Assembly: GCA_946480785.1 (NCBI GenBank)
Contig: CAMLLD010000030.1
Coordinates: 1-64,000, forward strand
From: an uncultured Blastocatellia bacterium
GTDB lineage: Bacteria > Acidobacteriota > Blastocatellia > Pyrinomonadales > Pyrinomonadaceae
Length of the DNA stretch: 64,000 nt
Reading direction: 5' to 3'
A program made the translations under genes and the position numbers. The stretch's first letter is position 1, and every line of letters begins with the position of its first letter. The notes under the pieces were generated by a model, which was given only the letters and a program-made list of their open reading frames with translations, was not told the DNA's origin and ran no database searches. Of this stretch, positions 10,317 to 19,133 are shown in pieces.

Positions 10317-10886
10317 TTATTTCCTGCTCGCGGCGGCTACGCTTCTGGTCGGATCGGCGCCCTCCCAACGCACGTCGGCGGTTGGGCCATAAACTGAGGG
10401 CACGGTCTTATCGAGCAGGCGGAGGTAGACTCCCAACTGCGCGCGATGATGCGCGGTGTGCAAAACGCGCCGCCAGAAGATCCAGATCCTTTCGCGTTCC
10501 ACGTCAAAGAACGGAACGACCGTGAGCCACCACTCTTCATCCTGCGCGGCGAGGAAGGGCAAACGTTTGCGCGAGAGCTCGACCATGCGCGCCGCGTAAC
10601 TTTGCGGCGCGCGATCAGCAGGCAGCACTTCATTCGCCGGCACTTCCGGCAAGCCGAGAAACTCGCCGAAGAAGCGGCGTTCCGACAAAAGCTCGTGCTC
10701 CATGATCTCGCCCACGCTGCTCGAACGCGGATGTGGCTTGAAAGCGAGATCGTCTTTCGTGAATTCAAGCCACACGGAATTGAGCTTGTTTACTTCACTC
10801 GCGTACGTTTTCACAAGGTGTTGGAACGTGCGCGTTGAAGCTGCGGGAACGTCCGCGTCGTTGATAACGCTGTCTTCGTATTGCAT
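10317..10886 (-). CDS. DinB-superfamily protein
   Basis: Four-helix-bundle, probably metal-binding protein of the DinB/YfiT type (189 residues). The metal-ligand histidines expected for the fold are visible: His64 in IMEHELLSER, and His143 and His147 in LHTAHHRAQLG, which sits in the family-typical helix before GVYLRLL. Members include thiol-dependent transferases and stress-induced proteins; the specific activity cannot be told. Its ATG follows the stop of the porin gene after 3 nt, so the two are almost certainly co-transcribed and translationally coupled. Confidence 0.85.
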   Translation of the reverse strand: MQYEDSVINDADVPAASTRTFQHLVKTYASEVNKLNSVWLEFTKDDLAFKPHPRSSSVGEIMEHELLSERRFFGEFLGLPEVPANEVLPADRAPQSYAARMVELSRKRLPFLAAQDEEWWLTVVPFFDVERERIWIFWRRVLHTAHHRAQLGVYLRLLDKTVPSVYGPTADVRWEGADPTRSVAAASRK

Positions 10887-10889
10887 GAC

Positions 10890-12674
10890 TCAGAAAGTAA
10901 AGATCGCCGCAAACTCCGAACGAATGTTGTGCGTGGTGAAACTCGGGATGCCGCGAAACAGCGGCAATGGACCAGTGCGGAAGTCGGCGCGCGTGCGGTA
11001 GTAACCCTCTTCGTAAGCAAACGTCACCCACTGGTTCCACTTGTATTGAATGTTTCCCGAGAAGAGATCGCTGCGAGCGCCGCGTCCGCCAAAGCGGCGC
11101 GCGTCGCGCGCGAGCGCTTCATCGCTGCCGTAATAAAGGTACGCGGTCCAACCGGCGTTGCGTCCCTTCGGATTCGCGTCGAAGATGCGCGATAACGGGA
11201 AGCCGAGTTGCACAAAACCTCCGCGCGCTCGCACAGGCCGTTGCGGCGCAACCACCGGAACGCCGTTCTCAAGCCCGAACACAACTGTCGACGCGCCATC
11301 GATCGAAGTCGCAGAGGCGGTATTCGTGAGTCCGAACGTGTCGTTGAAGTTTGAAAGCAATTGTCCGGCGAGATAGAAACGCAGATCGTCACCGCCGTAA
11401 TACTTCCCGACGAGAGTCACAAAACGCGTCGGCAACTGAAACTCGGCTGAGTAGCCATTGCTATTACTACTAACTTCCGCGCCACTCGGAAATGCGGCCT
11501 TGAATGCTGCAGGAACGCCGGCGGCCGTGACGATCGCTGTCCGCCGCGCGTGTTCGAAGCTGAAGATCAACTGCGCCGGAACGACGTTCGGCGACTTATC
11601 GAGCTGCCATTGCAGCACCGCGCGACCTTGCACACCGGGCTGCTGTGAGTCCGCTCCCTGTCTTTCCCCAAATGCCAATTGATTGGCAACATCTGTCGGT
11701 AGATCTCCAAACGCCGGCAACACGATCGCGATCTCCGGCTGGAATTGAACGAAGGCCCCGAACTTGTGATTGAGACCAAACTTGGCTTGCGGAATGCGCG
11801 TGTAAGCAGCGCCGTAACCAATGCCGCCGAAGTTTGTGTTTTCGATCATGTTCGGCAGTGTCGAGGAAACGAACGGCGACCAGTCCTGGCCAAAGAGAGC
11901 AAAGACGCTGTCGCGATCGCCGAAGCGCCGATCGATCCTGACCCAGGCCAGACGCAAAGACGGCTGACTCGAGCGTATCGAAGTGATGTTGCGGTTGTTG
12001 ACGCGCGTGAAGTCGCCTTCGAAATCAAACTCGATCTTGCCGGTGATCGTTGTCCTCGGCGCCGGATCTATCCATTCGAAGTTTGCGCCGAGCCGCAGTC
12101 CGCGCGCGCGCACGTGAAACTCGGGCGAATTGTTTGGACCAGTGTCCTGGGCCAGCAGCGGCAAAGGAAAATCATTGCCCTGCGGTGACGAGGAGTCGTG
12201 AATGACGCTGGTTTTGAAAAAGCCGTAAGGCTTGATGCGCGCGCCGCTGCCTAACTTGATGTCAGGGATGAGTCCTTCGCGTTTGGGAACATCGATTCCT
12301 TCTAGTCGCACCGGCGCGACCGCGGCGATGACGGGAACGGGTGTCGCTTGTGGCTCGGGCGTCACGGGCGGCGGAGTTGTTTTGTAGTCCGCTGTGGTGA
12401 TCGTTACCGGTGATGACGCGGGTGTCGCATGAAGTGCTGCGAAATCCGCGGCCGAGATCACTCCTTTATCGCGCAGCAACACCGCGAGTCGATCTCGCTG
12501 TTCCGCGAGTGAGGCATTGGCGGCGATCGCACGTGCTTCCGCTTCGGTCAGGATGCCCTTCGCCTGAAGCACCTGGACGAGAGGATCGGTCGTGTTATTG
12601 GATTGGGGGAAAACAGCTAACGCACTGCCCAGGCAAATAGTCACAAGTAAAGTAAGGCGTAGATAGGTACGCAT
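10890..12674 (-). CDS. Outer-membrane porin-like beta-barrel protein
   Basis: Likely outer-membrane channel, 594 residues. A signal peptide (MRTYLRLTLLVTICLGSALAVFPQ) is followed by two short helical motifs of the same type (LQAKGILTEAEARAI, LRDKGVISAADFAAL), a Pro/Thr-rich linker, and a beta-barrel with alternating hydrophobic residues and aromatic girdles. The barrel resembles DcaP-type or phosphate-selective porins (LRLAWVRIDRRFGDRDSVFALFGQDW). The last residue is Phe in ...EFAAIFTF, the signature recognised by the BAM machinery. It lies upstream of the DinB-like gene with a 3-nt gap; the repeat element 12701-12770 lies just before its start. Confidence 0.85.
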   Translation of the reverse strand: MRTYLRLTLLVTICLGSALAVFPQSNNTTDPLVQVLQAKGILTEAEARAIAANASLAEQRDRLAVLLRDKGVISAADFAALHATPASSPVTITTADYKTTPPPVTPEPQATPVPVIAAVAPVRLEGIDVPKREGLIPDIKLGSGARIKPYGFFKTSVIHDSSSPQGNDFPLPLLAQDTGPNNSPEFHVRARGLRLGANFEWIDPAPRTTITGKIEFDFEGDFTRVNNRNITSIRSSQPSLRLAWVRIDRRFGDRDSVFALFGQDWSPFVSSTLPNMIENTNFGGIGYGAAYTRIPQAKFGLNHKFGAFVQFQPEIAIVLPAFGDLPTDVANQLAFGERQGADSQQPGVQGRAVLQWQLDKSPNVVPAQLIFSFEHARRTAIVTAAGVPAAFKAAFPSGAEVSSNSNGYSAEFQLPTRFVTLVGKYYGGDDLRFYLAGQLLSNFNDTFGLTNTASATSIDGASTVVFGLENGVPVVAPQRPVRARGGFVQLGFPLSRIFDANPKGRNAGWTAYLYYGSDEALARDARRFGGRGARSDLFSGNIQYKWNQWVTFAYEEGYYRTRADFRTGPLPLFRGIPSFTTHNIRSEFAAIFTF

Positions 12675-12700
12675 GATCAGACCCTCCCTAAACTGACAAG

Positions 12701-12770
12701 CCTCCCTGGAGTGCGGTGCCTTAGCACCGCTTTGGCCAAAGCGCCGACAAGTCGGCGCACTCCAGGGAGG
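12701..12770. repeat. 70-bp cruciform intergenic repeat, copy B (complete)
   Basis: Terminal 15-bp perfect inverted repeats CCTCCCTGGAGTGCG (12701-12715) and CGCACTCCAGGGAGG (12756-12770) enclose two hairpins, GCGGTGC-CTTA-GCACCGC (12713-12730) and GCGCCGAC-AA-GTCGGCGC (12741-12758), with the palindrome TTTGGCCAAA (12731-12740) between them. It can fold into a three-armed structure in DNA or RNA. An inverted, partly visible copy is at 1-59. It sits between the formate dehydrogenase operon and the porin promoter region. Confidence 0.9.
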
Positions 12771-12792
12771 AAATCCTTGCGCCTTTTCGCGG

Positions 12793-13530
12793 CTAACGCT
12801 CTTCTTGTTGTCGTTTTTCGTCTTCGTAAGCTTCGCGCGGATCGCGCCCCGTCACGTCGCGATACCACGCGGGATGATGAGTCCAGGCCCAACTCTCCGT
12901 CACTGTGCCATCGACCATCGAGTTGAACGTGCCCGGCTGCTGCGCCGTGCCTTCATAAACGTGAATGATGAAACCGGCCAACATCACGAGCGCGGCGATG
13001 TCGTGAATCACGTAGCTCGCCGCCACGACCCAACGCGGCGACAGATTGTCAAACCACATCAACACGCCCGTGATCAAAAACAATATGCCGCAGACAACGA
13101 TCGCCCAGAAGTAAAGCTTCTGCCCGCCGTTGAAAAAACCGACGTCTTCAGCTTCGAGCTTTTCTTCGTTAGTAGCGTATGCGCGAACCCGCTTCATCCA
13201 ACGCCGGTCCGCCTCTCCCCAGGCCATCGGCCCGACCCAGTTGAGGAATTGAAAGAAGAAGGCCACTTCAAAAACCAACCCAAACCACGGATGCAGCGCG
13301 CGCGTTCTTGGACCACCACCGAAGAGTGGCGCGATCCAGTGAAACAGCCACGGCGAGTAGATCGCGAAGCCCGTCAGCAGCGAGAGAACGAAGAAGATGG
13401 CGACCGTCCAATGCAGGAAACGCGTGTAAGCCGGATGCCGCAGCAATTCGCCGCGATAGACGCGGGTTCTTCCGTAGCGCGCAAATTCACGATGCGCACT
13501 CTCGTCGAGTTCTTTTGCTGACGTGGTCAC
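12793..13530 (-). CDS. fdnI: Formate dehydrogenase-N gamma subunit (cytochrome b556)
   Basis: Membrane cytochrome b subunit that takes electrons from the beta subunit and passes them to quinone. The 245-residue protein starts at GTG 13530, supported by AAAGGAGA just upstream; the frame is open much further but only as a shadow of the beta subunit. The GTG overlaps the stop of fdnH as GTGA, so translation is coupled. Four transmembrane helices are visible (e.g. FLHWTVAIFFVLSLLTGFAIY, LYFWAIVVCGILFLITGVLM, VIHDIAALVMLAGFIIHVY), with histidines in RFLHW, LHPW, VIHD and FIIHVY positioned as haem ligands. The last gene of the fdnG-fdnH-fdnI operon. Confidence 0.93.
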   Translation of the reverse strand: MTTSAKELDESAHREFARYGRTRVYRGELLRHPAYTRFLHWTVAIFFVLSLLTGFAIYSPWLFHWIAPLFGGGPRTRALHPWFGLVFEVAFFFQFLNWVGPMAWGEADRRWMKRVRAYATNEEKLEAEDVGFFNGGQKLYFWAIVVCGILFLITGVLMWFDNLSPRWVVAASYVIHDIAALVMLAGFIIHVYEGTAQQPGTFNSMVDGTVTESWAWTHHPAWYRDVTGRDPREAYEDEKRQQEER

Positions 13531-14450
13531 GGCTTCTCCTTTCTGCTCGCGTCGACTTCTGCACGCGGGCCCGTTGCGACTACCGGCGGTTCGGGCTGTG
13601 GTAGTTTTGGTCCATATAAAATTCGGTGGAAGAAAACAGCGCCGATTCCCAGCACGCCCAATAACAAGCCGGCGGGTTTGGCGAGCCATTTCCAGTAGGT
13701 GTAACTGGGCGGGATGATCGGATTCGCAGGCAGACCGTAGCGATCGGGCGCGTTGATATCGTGCAGCACGTAGATCACGTGCGTGCCGCCGATCGACGGC
13801 GGATCGTAAACACCCGCATTGGCAAAACCCGAGACTTCGCGCAATTGCTTCGCGCGCAAACCCGCGATCTGGACCATGTCTGACTTGGTGCCAAACCTCA
13901 GGCAGCCGGTGGGACACGCTTTAATGCAAGCGGGTTCGAGCCCCTGGCCCACGCGATCGGAGCAGAGCGTGCACTTGTAAACCTTGTTCGTCGTCGGATT
14001 GAACTTGGGAATATCGAACGGGCAACCGGAGATGCAGTAGCCGCAGCCGATGCAGTTCTCCTGTTGAAAATCGACGATGCCGTTTTCGTACTTGATGATC
14101 GCGCCGTCAGCCGGACACGCACGCAGACAGCCGGGATCTTCGCAGTGCATGCACTGGTCCTTGCGCAACAGCCACATTAAATGGCCGTCGCGCTCGTCCT
14201 CGGCGAATTTGATCAGGTTGTAATAGTTCCACTCCGTCGTGGGCATCGTCTGATACGTGTCGTTGAACGTCGTCTCGCGAAACGGATGATCGTTCCACTC
14301 GACGCACGCGACCTCGCACGCCTTGCAGCCGATGCACGTGGACACATCGATGTATTTGCAGACTTGTTCTTCACGGCGCGTGCCCCGTCCGGGTATTGGA
14401 CCAGGGTGGGCCGAGATTTCCTGAATCTGAAATGTTCGTGGATTAGGCAT
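13527..14450 (-). CDS. fdnH: Formate dehydrogenase-N beta subunit (four [4Fe-4S] ferredoxin)
   Basis: Electron-transfer subunit, 307 residues, carrying electrons from the catalytic alpha subunit to the membrane cytochrome. Cysteine groups for four [4Fe-4S] clusters are seen in order: CIGCKACEVAC (~39-49), CMHCEDPGCLRACP, CIGCGYCISGCP, and CTLCSDRVGQGLEPACIKACP. A single C-terminal transmembrane helix (GLLLGVLGIGAVFFHRILY) anchors it, as in FdnH/FdoH. The ATG lies 3 nt after the fdnG stop. Its TGA overlaps the GTG of fdnI. Confidence 0.95.
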   Translation of the reverse strand: MPNPRTFQIQEISAHPGPIPGRGTRREEQVCKYIDVSTCIGCKACEVACVEWNDHPFRETTFNDTYQTMPTTEWNYYNLIKFAEDERDGHLMWLLRKDQCMHCEDPGCLRACPADGAIIKYENGIVDFQQENCIGCGYCISGCPFDIPKFNPTTNKVYKCTLCSDRVGQGLEPACIKACPTGCLRFGTKSDMVQIAGLRAKQLREVSGFANAGVYDPPSIGGTHVIYVLHDINAPDRYGLPANPIIPPSYTYWKWLAKPAGLLLGVLGIGAVFFHRILYGPKLPQPEPPVVATGPRAEVDASRKEKP

Positions 14451-14453
14451 CGT

Positions 14454-17400
14454 TTAGGCCCTCTCTATCTTCACGAGAAAACCTTTGAACTCCGGCGTGT
14501 ACGCGTTCGGATCGATCGCCGCCGGCGAAAGCAGATTGGCGTTCGTCAGCGCCGTCTTGCCTTCGTCTTCGGCTATGCCGCGATAACCCCAGTGAATCGG
14601 CACGCCGATCTGATACGTCTTCTTGCCGTCGATCATCATCGGCTTGATTCGTTTCGTCACCATCGCCTTCGCGATGTAAACGCCGCGCGCACTGCTGACT
14701 TTCAACTTCTCGCCGCCGCGAATTCCCATTTCATTGGCGAGCTCCGCCGGTATCTCCACAAAAGGCTCCGGCACCAGTTGCACGTTCATCGGGTTGTTTT
14801 TGGTCCAATAGTGATAGTGCTCGGTGAGCCGGTAAGTGGTGCAGACCACGTTGAAGCCCTGATCCGGCGTGCCGAACTTATCCATGTCGGAAGTGAATTT
14901 CCGCGCGACCGGATTGTTTGATTGTTGCGGATGCAACGGGTTGGCGATCGGACTTTCCATCGGTTCGTAATGTTCCGGGAATGGACCATCAGCAAAAGCC
15001 GCGAGTGGTCCGAAGATACGACCGACGCCTTCCGGATTCATGATGAACGGGCCCATGTGATCGGACGGCTTCGAATCGACTTTGAAATCGGGCACGTCGT
15101 TGCCGACCCATTTTTGCTGCGCTTCGTTCCACCAAACCTGGCGTCGCTCCATGTCCCAGGGCTTGCCCGAGAGATCGCACGAAGCGCGGTTGTACATGAC
15201 GCGGCGATTGGCCGGCCATGAGAAGCCCCAGTTCGGATAAATGCCCAGACCCGATGGATCTTCCGTACCCCGACGTTGCATTTGCGCTCCCGCTTCTGTC
15301 CAGGAACCTGAGTACAACCAATTACCGCACGCAGTTGTGCCGTCATCCTTCAGCCAGGCGAAACCGGGAAGCTGCTGGCCTGCTTTGATCGTCACCCCGG
15401 CCTGTGTGTCGAGAGTTAGATCCGCCAGAGCTTTGCCGTTGATCTCTTTTGCGACTTCCGAGAGTGACGGATTTTCCGGAGTGGTATAGGCCCAACTGAG
15501 ATTGATGATGGGATCCGGAAACTTCCCGCCTTCCTTCTGATAAAGCTCGCGAACTTTCAGAAAGATGCGCGCCAGGACCTCCTGATCGACCTTCGCGGCG
15601 CCCGGCGGCGGCACAGCCACGTACTTCCATTGCAGCCAGCGCGCGGAGTTGACGAAAGTGCCGTCCTTCTCGGCAAAGCCGGCGCCCGGCAAACGATAGA
15701 CGGTCGTGTTGATATTCTTCATCTCGTCTTTCGTGATGCCGGGAGATCTCCAGAACTCGGCTGTTTCTTCGGGAAAGAGTTCGCAAACCACCAGGAAGTC
15801 GGCCTTCTTCAACGCGTCGATGTTCTTGCGCGAGTTAGGCCCGATGGCTACGCCGTTCATGCCGAAGGCAAACAGACCCTTTACTTTGCCCTGGTACATC
15901 TCGTCCCACATCTCGGTCCAGGAAAACTTGCGATCGATCTTCGGCAGGTAGTGATAGTTGAAGTCGTTTTCCTTTGTCGCCGAATCGCCGTAGAGCGATT
16001 TTAAAAACGAGACCATGAACTTCGGTGTGTTGGACCAGTAGTTATACGAGTCCCACTCGTTTGGTTTCGAAGCAGTCGGTGTAGTGCGCTTCAGAAACGT
16101 GGCGAGGTCGGTATCGTTTGGCTGCGGGATCTTGAGATAGCCGGGAAAGATATCGAACACGCCGCCCATGTCGGTAGCGCCCTGAATGTTCGAATGTCCG
16201 CGCAGAGCATTGACGCCGCCGCCCGCGCGGCCGACGTTTCCAAGCAGCAACTGTAGAATCGCGGCCGTGCGAATGATCTGCGTGCCGGAGGTGTGTTGGG
16301 TCCAGCCGACGGCGTAGATGATCGTTGCGGCTTTCTTCATGTCGCCGTCTTTGCGGACGGAGGTGAAGAGGTCCGCGGCTTTCAGGAATTGATCCCGCGG
16401 AATGCCGGTGATGCGCTCGACCATCTCCGGTGTGTAGCGCGAATACTGTTGTTTCAAAAGCTGAAACACCGAGCGCGGATGCTGGAGCGAGAGATCGTAA
16501 GCGGTGTTTGGCGGCAGCATCGGCGGCGGTTTCTGTCCGCCTTGCGCGGAGGCGCCGACTGGACCACCGGCCTGATGTCCCTGCCCCTCACCGCCGCCGC
16601 CTTTCGACGAAGTCGAAGGCTGCTGCTGGCTCACCGGCTCTGACTTGCGCTCGAAATTTTTTCCGGGTTCTTCGCCAGCGCTCTTCTGTGCACCGGTGAC
16701 TTCGGCGGACGACTTGCCGGACGTCGGCTGAGTGACTGCTCCCGCGGCCGCTCCTCCAGTTGTCTGTTGGGTGACTGGTCCAACGTTTCCGCCTTGCTCG
16801 TAATTCCACGTGTCCTTCGCGTAGGTCTTGCCGTCAAAACCCGAAAACAGTCCGTCTTCGGGAAGCTTGAATCCGTCTTTCACGATGAAAGCGGCGTTCG
16901 TGTAATTGATCAGATAGTCTTTGGCGATGCGGTTGTTCTGAATCGCGTAGTTGATCAGACCGCCGAGGAAAGCGATGTCCGTACCCGCGCGAATTTGACA
17001 GAAGAGATCGGCCTGCGTGGCGGTGCGCGTGAAGCGCGGATCGACGACGATGATCTTGGCGTTGCGATGCAACTTCGCTTCGACCGGCCACTTAAAGCCG
17101 CACGGGTGGTTCTCGGCTGGATTACCGCCCATGATCAACATCATGTCGGTATTCTTCATGTCGATCCAGCCGTTGGTCATTGCGCCGCGTCCGAAGGTGG
17201 GCCCCAAACTGGAGACCGTCGGACCGTGTCAAACCCGGGCCTGCGTTTCGAAGTAGCAGACCCCCAGGCTGCGCATTGCCTTGACGGCGAGAAAGTTCAG
17301 TTCATTGGTGTCAGTGCAGCCGCCGATCCAACCGATTGTTTCCATTCGGTTGACGGTATAGCCATCTTTGTCTTTATCGATGAACGTGGCGTCGCGCGTC

Positions 17401-17810
17401 TTCTTGGTCCAGCGGGCAATCTCGTCGACGGCCTGGTCCCAGGAAATGTCTTCCCAGTGATCCGAGCCGGGACGCCGCACCTGCGGTTTCAGCAAGCGAC
17501 GATCGTTCACGATCTCCTGCTCGAGCGAGGCGCCTTTTGGACACAAGGTGCCGCGATTGATCGGAGCGTCGGGATCTCCCTCGACGTGGACCACCTGTGG
17601 AATCGCGTTTTTTGCTTTGTCGCCGAGCGTGTGAATAATCACGCCGCAGCTCACGGAACAATAAGGACAAATACTGCGCGTCTCGCTGGTCCGCTCGATC
17701 TTCAGTCCTTGTGTCTGCGCATACACAGGCGCAAGACTGAAGCCAAATACACTTACACCGGCTCCTCCGATCAAGGTCGTCTTGATGAAGGTCCGTCTGG
17801 AGACATCCAT
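14454..17810 (-). CDS. fdnG: Formate dehydrogenase-N alpha subunit, selenocysteine-containing, molybdopterin
   Basis: Periplasmic catalytic subunit that oxidises formate to CO2; 1118 residues when the in-frame TGA at 17229-17231 is read as selenocysteine 194. The start ATG at 17810 follows GGAGG. A twin-arginine signal is present (SRRTFIK, residues 4-10). Cys48, Cys51, Cys55 (CPYCSVSC) and Cys90 (TLCPKG) hold a [4Fe-4S] cluster. The context QARV-Sec-HGPTVSSLGPTFGRGAMTN matches the active site of E. coli FdnG. A SECIS hairpin follows the TGA. Residues ~338-435 form a Gly/Gln/Ser/Pro-rich low-complexity stretch absent from E. coli FdnG, placed just before the conserved LQHPRSVFQLLKQ. Automated annotation would split this gene in two at the TGA. 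It requires SelA/B/C/D elsewhere in the genome. Confidence 0.95.
17200..17231 (-). promoter_or_regulatory. SECIS element and selenocysteine UGA codon of fdnG
   Basis: The UGA (17231-17229) is followed after 11 nt by a hairpin: GG (17217-17216), a bulged U (17215), CUCC (17214-17211), loop AGUUU, then GGGG (17205-17202) and CC (17201-17200). The 11-nt spacing, the bulged U after two G-C pairs and a small apical loop with G are the features of the E. coli fdhF/fdnG SECIS that binds SelB. All of it is inside the coding sequence. Confidence 0.88.
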
Positions 17811-17919
17811 TGAAACTACCTCCAGGTCTAACTGCTTATCCGGGGCGATTCAGTTGTGGGGGAATTTACGATGAAAGACTAGGTCCAGCAACGAGAAAAG
17901 TCAATGTAGAACGGCCGCT

Positions 17920-19098
17920 TCATCGCGGCACAAAGTTATATTGGATCACGCCCCCGACTTTTACCGGACGGCCGCCGATCAGTGTTGGTGTAAAAAGAGA
18001 ATTCCTTGCGGCTTCAATGCACGCGGCCAGAAGCAAAGGATGACCCGACATGGCGCTGGCCCCGATCACTTTCCCTTCTTCGTCTAGCAGTACTCTCACC
18101 ACCACTGTGCCTGAAACGTGAGCCTTCTTGGCTTCAGCCGGATAAGTTGGCGTGACTAGCTTCAGTGCCCGCCCGTTCAGGACGTTGAAAGAACTCGCCT
18201 TGTGCGGAAATAGTTGTTCTTCAATTGCGAGGTCCGCACGAGCGCGAGCCTCGTCGCCTTTTCGGGAGAACGCAAGACCGCGATTCTCGTGAGCGTTCCT
18301 TAGTAGCGGATCCAACTGTATGGCCTTATCGAAATCAGCAATGGCGCTGTCGAAGTCAAGCTTGCTTGCGTAAGCAACGCCTCGATGGTTGTAAGCGGTG
18401 GCGGCATCCGGATCTAATTGGATGGCTTTGGTGAAGTCGGCAATCGCACGGTCGTTGTCATCTTGCTGAAGATAAGTTCTGCCGCGGTCGATGTAAGCCG
18501 CTCCGGGTGTCAGATTGTCTAACCACGGACGCGGATCGCGTTGAATGTCCGCCGTCGAAGGATCTTTTTCTGTTTTGGAAGTTGCCTTGCTCGGCTCAGT
18601 AGCCGCGCTTCGCCCGGCCTCCAGTTCGATTGCTTTGTCAAAGTCCGCTAAGGCGCGCGTGAAATCGCCTTGTTGGGAATAAAGGCGGCCGCGACGAATA
18701 TAGGCGACGGTTTTTTGCGGGTTCTGTTGGATGGCCTGTTCGAAGTTGACCAAAGCCTGATCGTACTTCTCGAGCACAACGTACGCGGCGCCCTTTGCAT
18801 AGAATTCAAACTCGTCGCCTGGATTCTGTAGGTAGGTAATCGCGTTCTCAGCATAGACCTTGGCTTGATCTGTTTGTCCGTTGGCGCCGCTCAACTCGCA
18901 CATCACCGCAAAGTACATCCCCATCCTCGCATTCGCGTCATAGTCCCCGGCCTCGCGGCGTTTCTTCGCGAACTCGTTCTGATTTGACGCTGAGTTAACT
19001 GTCGACGACTGCGCCTTGTTACTTTGCGGCACGGCAACGAATACTAAAGTGACTAGCGCTGTAGTGACAATGATTCTGAGTTCTAATCGCTGCGACAT
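17920..19098 (-). CDS. Secreted TPR protein with C-terminal TonB-like domain
   Basis: Likely periplasmic protein. From the ATG at 19098 (GAGGG five to six nt upstream) it has 392 residues and a clean signal peptide (IIVTTALVTLVFVAVPQ). A GTG at 19137 would instead overlap the fdhE stop as GTGA; I prefer the ATG because of the signal peptide. About six TPR-like motifs are visible (YIRRGRLYSQQGDFTRALADF, YNHRGVAYASKLDFDSAIADF), then a C-terminal TonB domain (PTYPAEAKKAHVSGTVVVRV, GGVIQYNFVPR). Lone TonB-C domains on TPR proteins are common in Acidobacteriota; whether this one energises a transporter is unknown. It lies between fdhE and fdnG on the same strand. Confidence 0.85.
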   Translation of the reverse strand: MSQRLELRIIVTTALVTLVFVAVPQSNKAQSSTVNSASNQNEFAKKRREAGDYDANARMGMYFAVMCELSGANGQTDQAKVYAENAITYLQNPGDEFEFYAKGAAYVVLEKYDQALVNFEQAIQQNPQKTVAYIRRGRLYSQQGDFTRALADFDKAIELEAGRSAATEPSKATSKTEKDPSTADIQRDPRPWLDNLTPGAAYIDRGRTYLQQDDNDRAIADFTKAIQLDPDAATAYNHRGVAYASKLDFDSAIADFDKAIQLDPLLRNAHENRGLAFSRKGDEARARADLAIEEQLFPHKASSFNVLNGRALKLVTPTYPAEAKKAHVSGTVVVRVLLDEEGKVIGASAMSGHPLLLAACIEAARNSLFTPTLIGGRPVKVGGVIQYNFVPR

Positions 19099-19133
19099 CC
19101 GATCCCTCACAAAGCAAGCCAGGAGATTTTGCT

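Noticed and set aside
13531..13917. Long N-terminal extension of the fdnI frame
   Set aside because: It lies wholly in antiphase inside fdnH; GTG 13530 has a strong ribosome site and gives the normal length.
17207..17231. fdnG as two genes or a nonsense-mutated pseudogene
   Set aside because: The TGA has the exact Sec context, a correctly spaced SECIS hairpin and an uninterrupted frame on both sides.
16767..17813. Open frame of ~350 codons antisense to fdnG, spanning the Sec codon
   Set aside because: The minus strand is unambiguous formate dehydrogenase; this frame has no family features.
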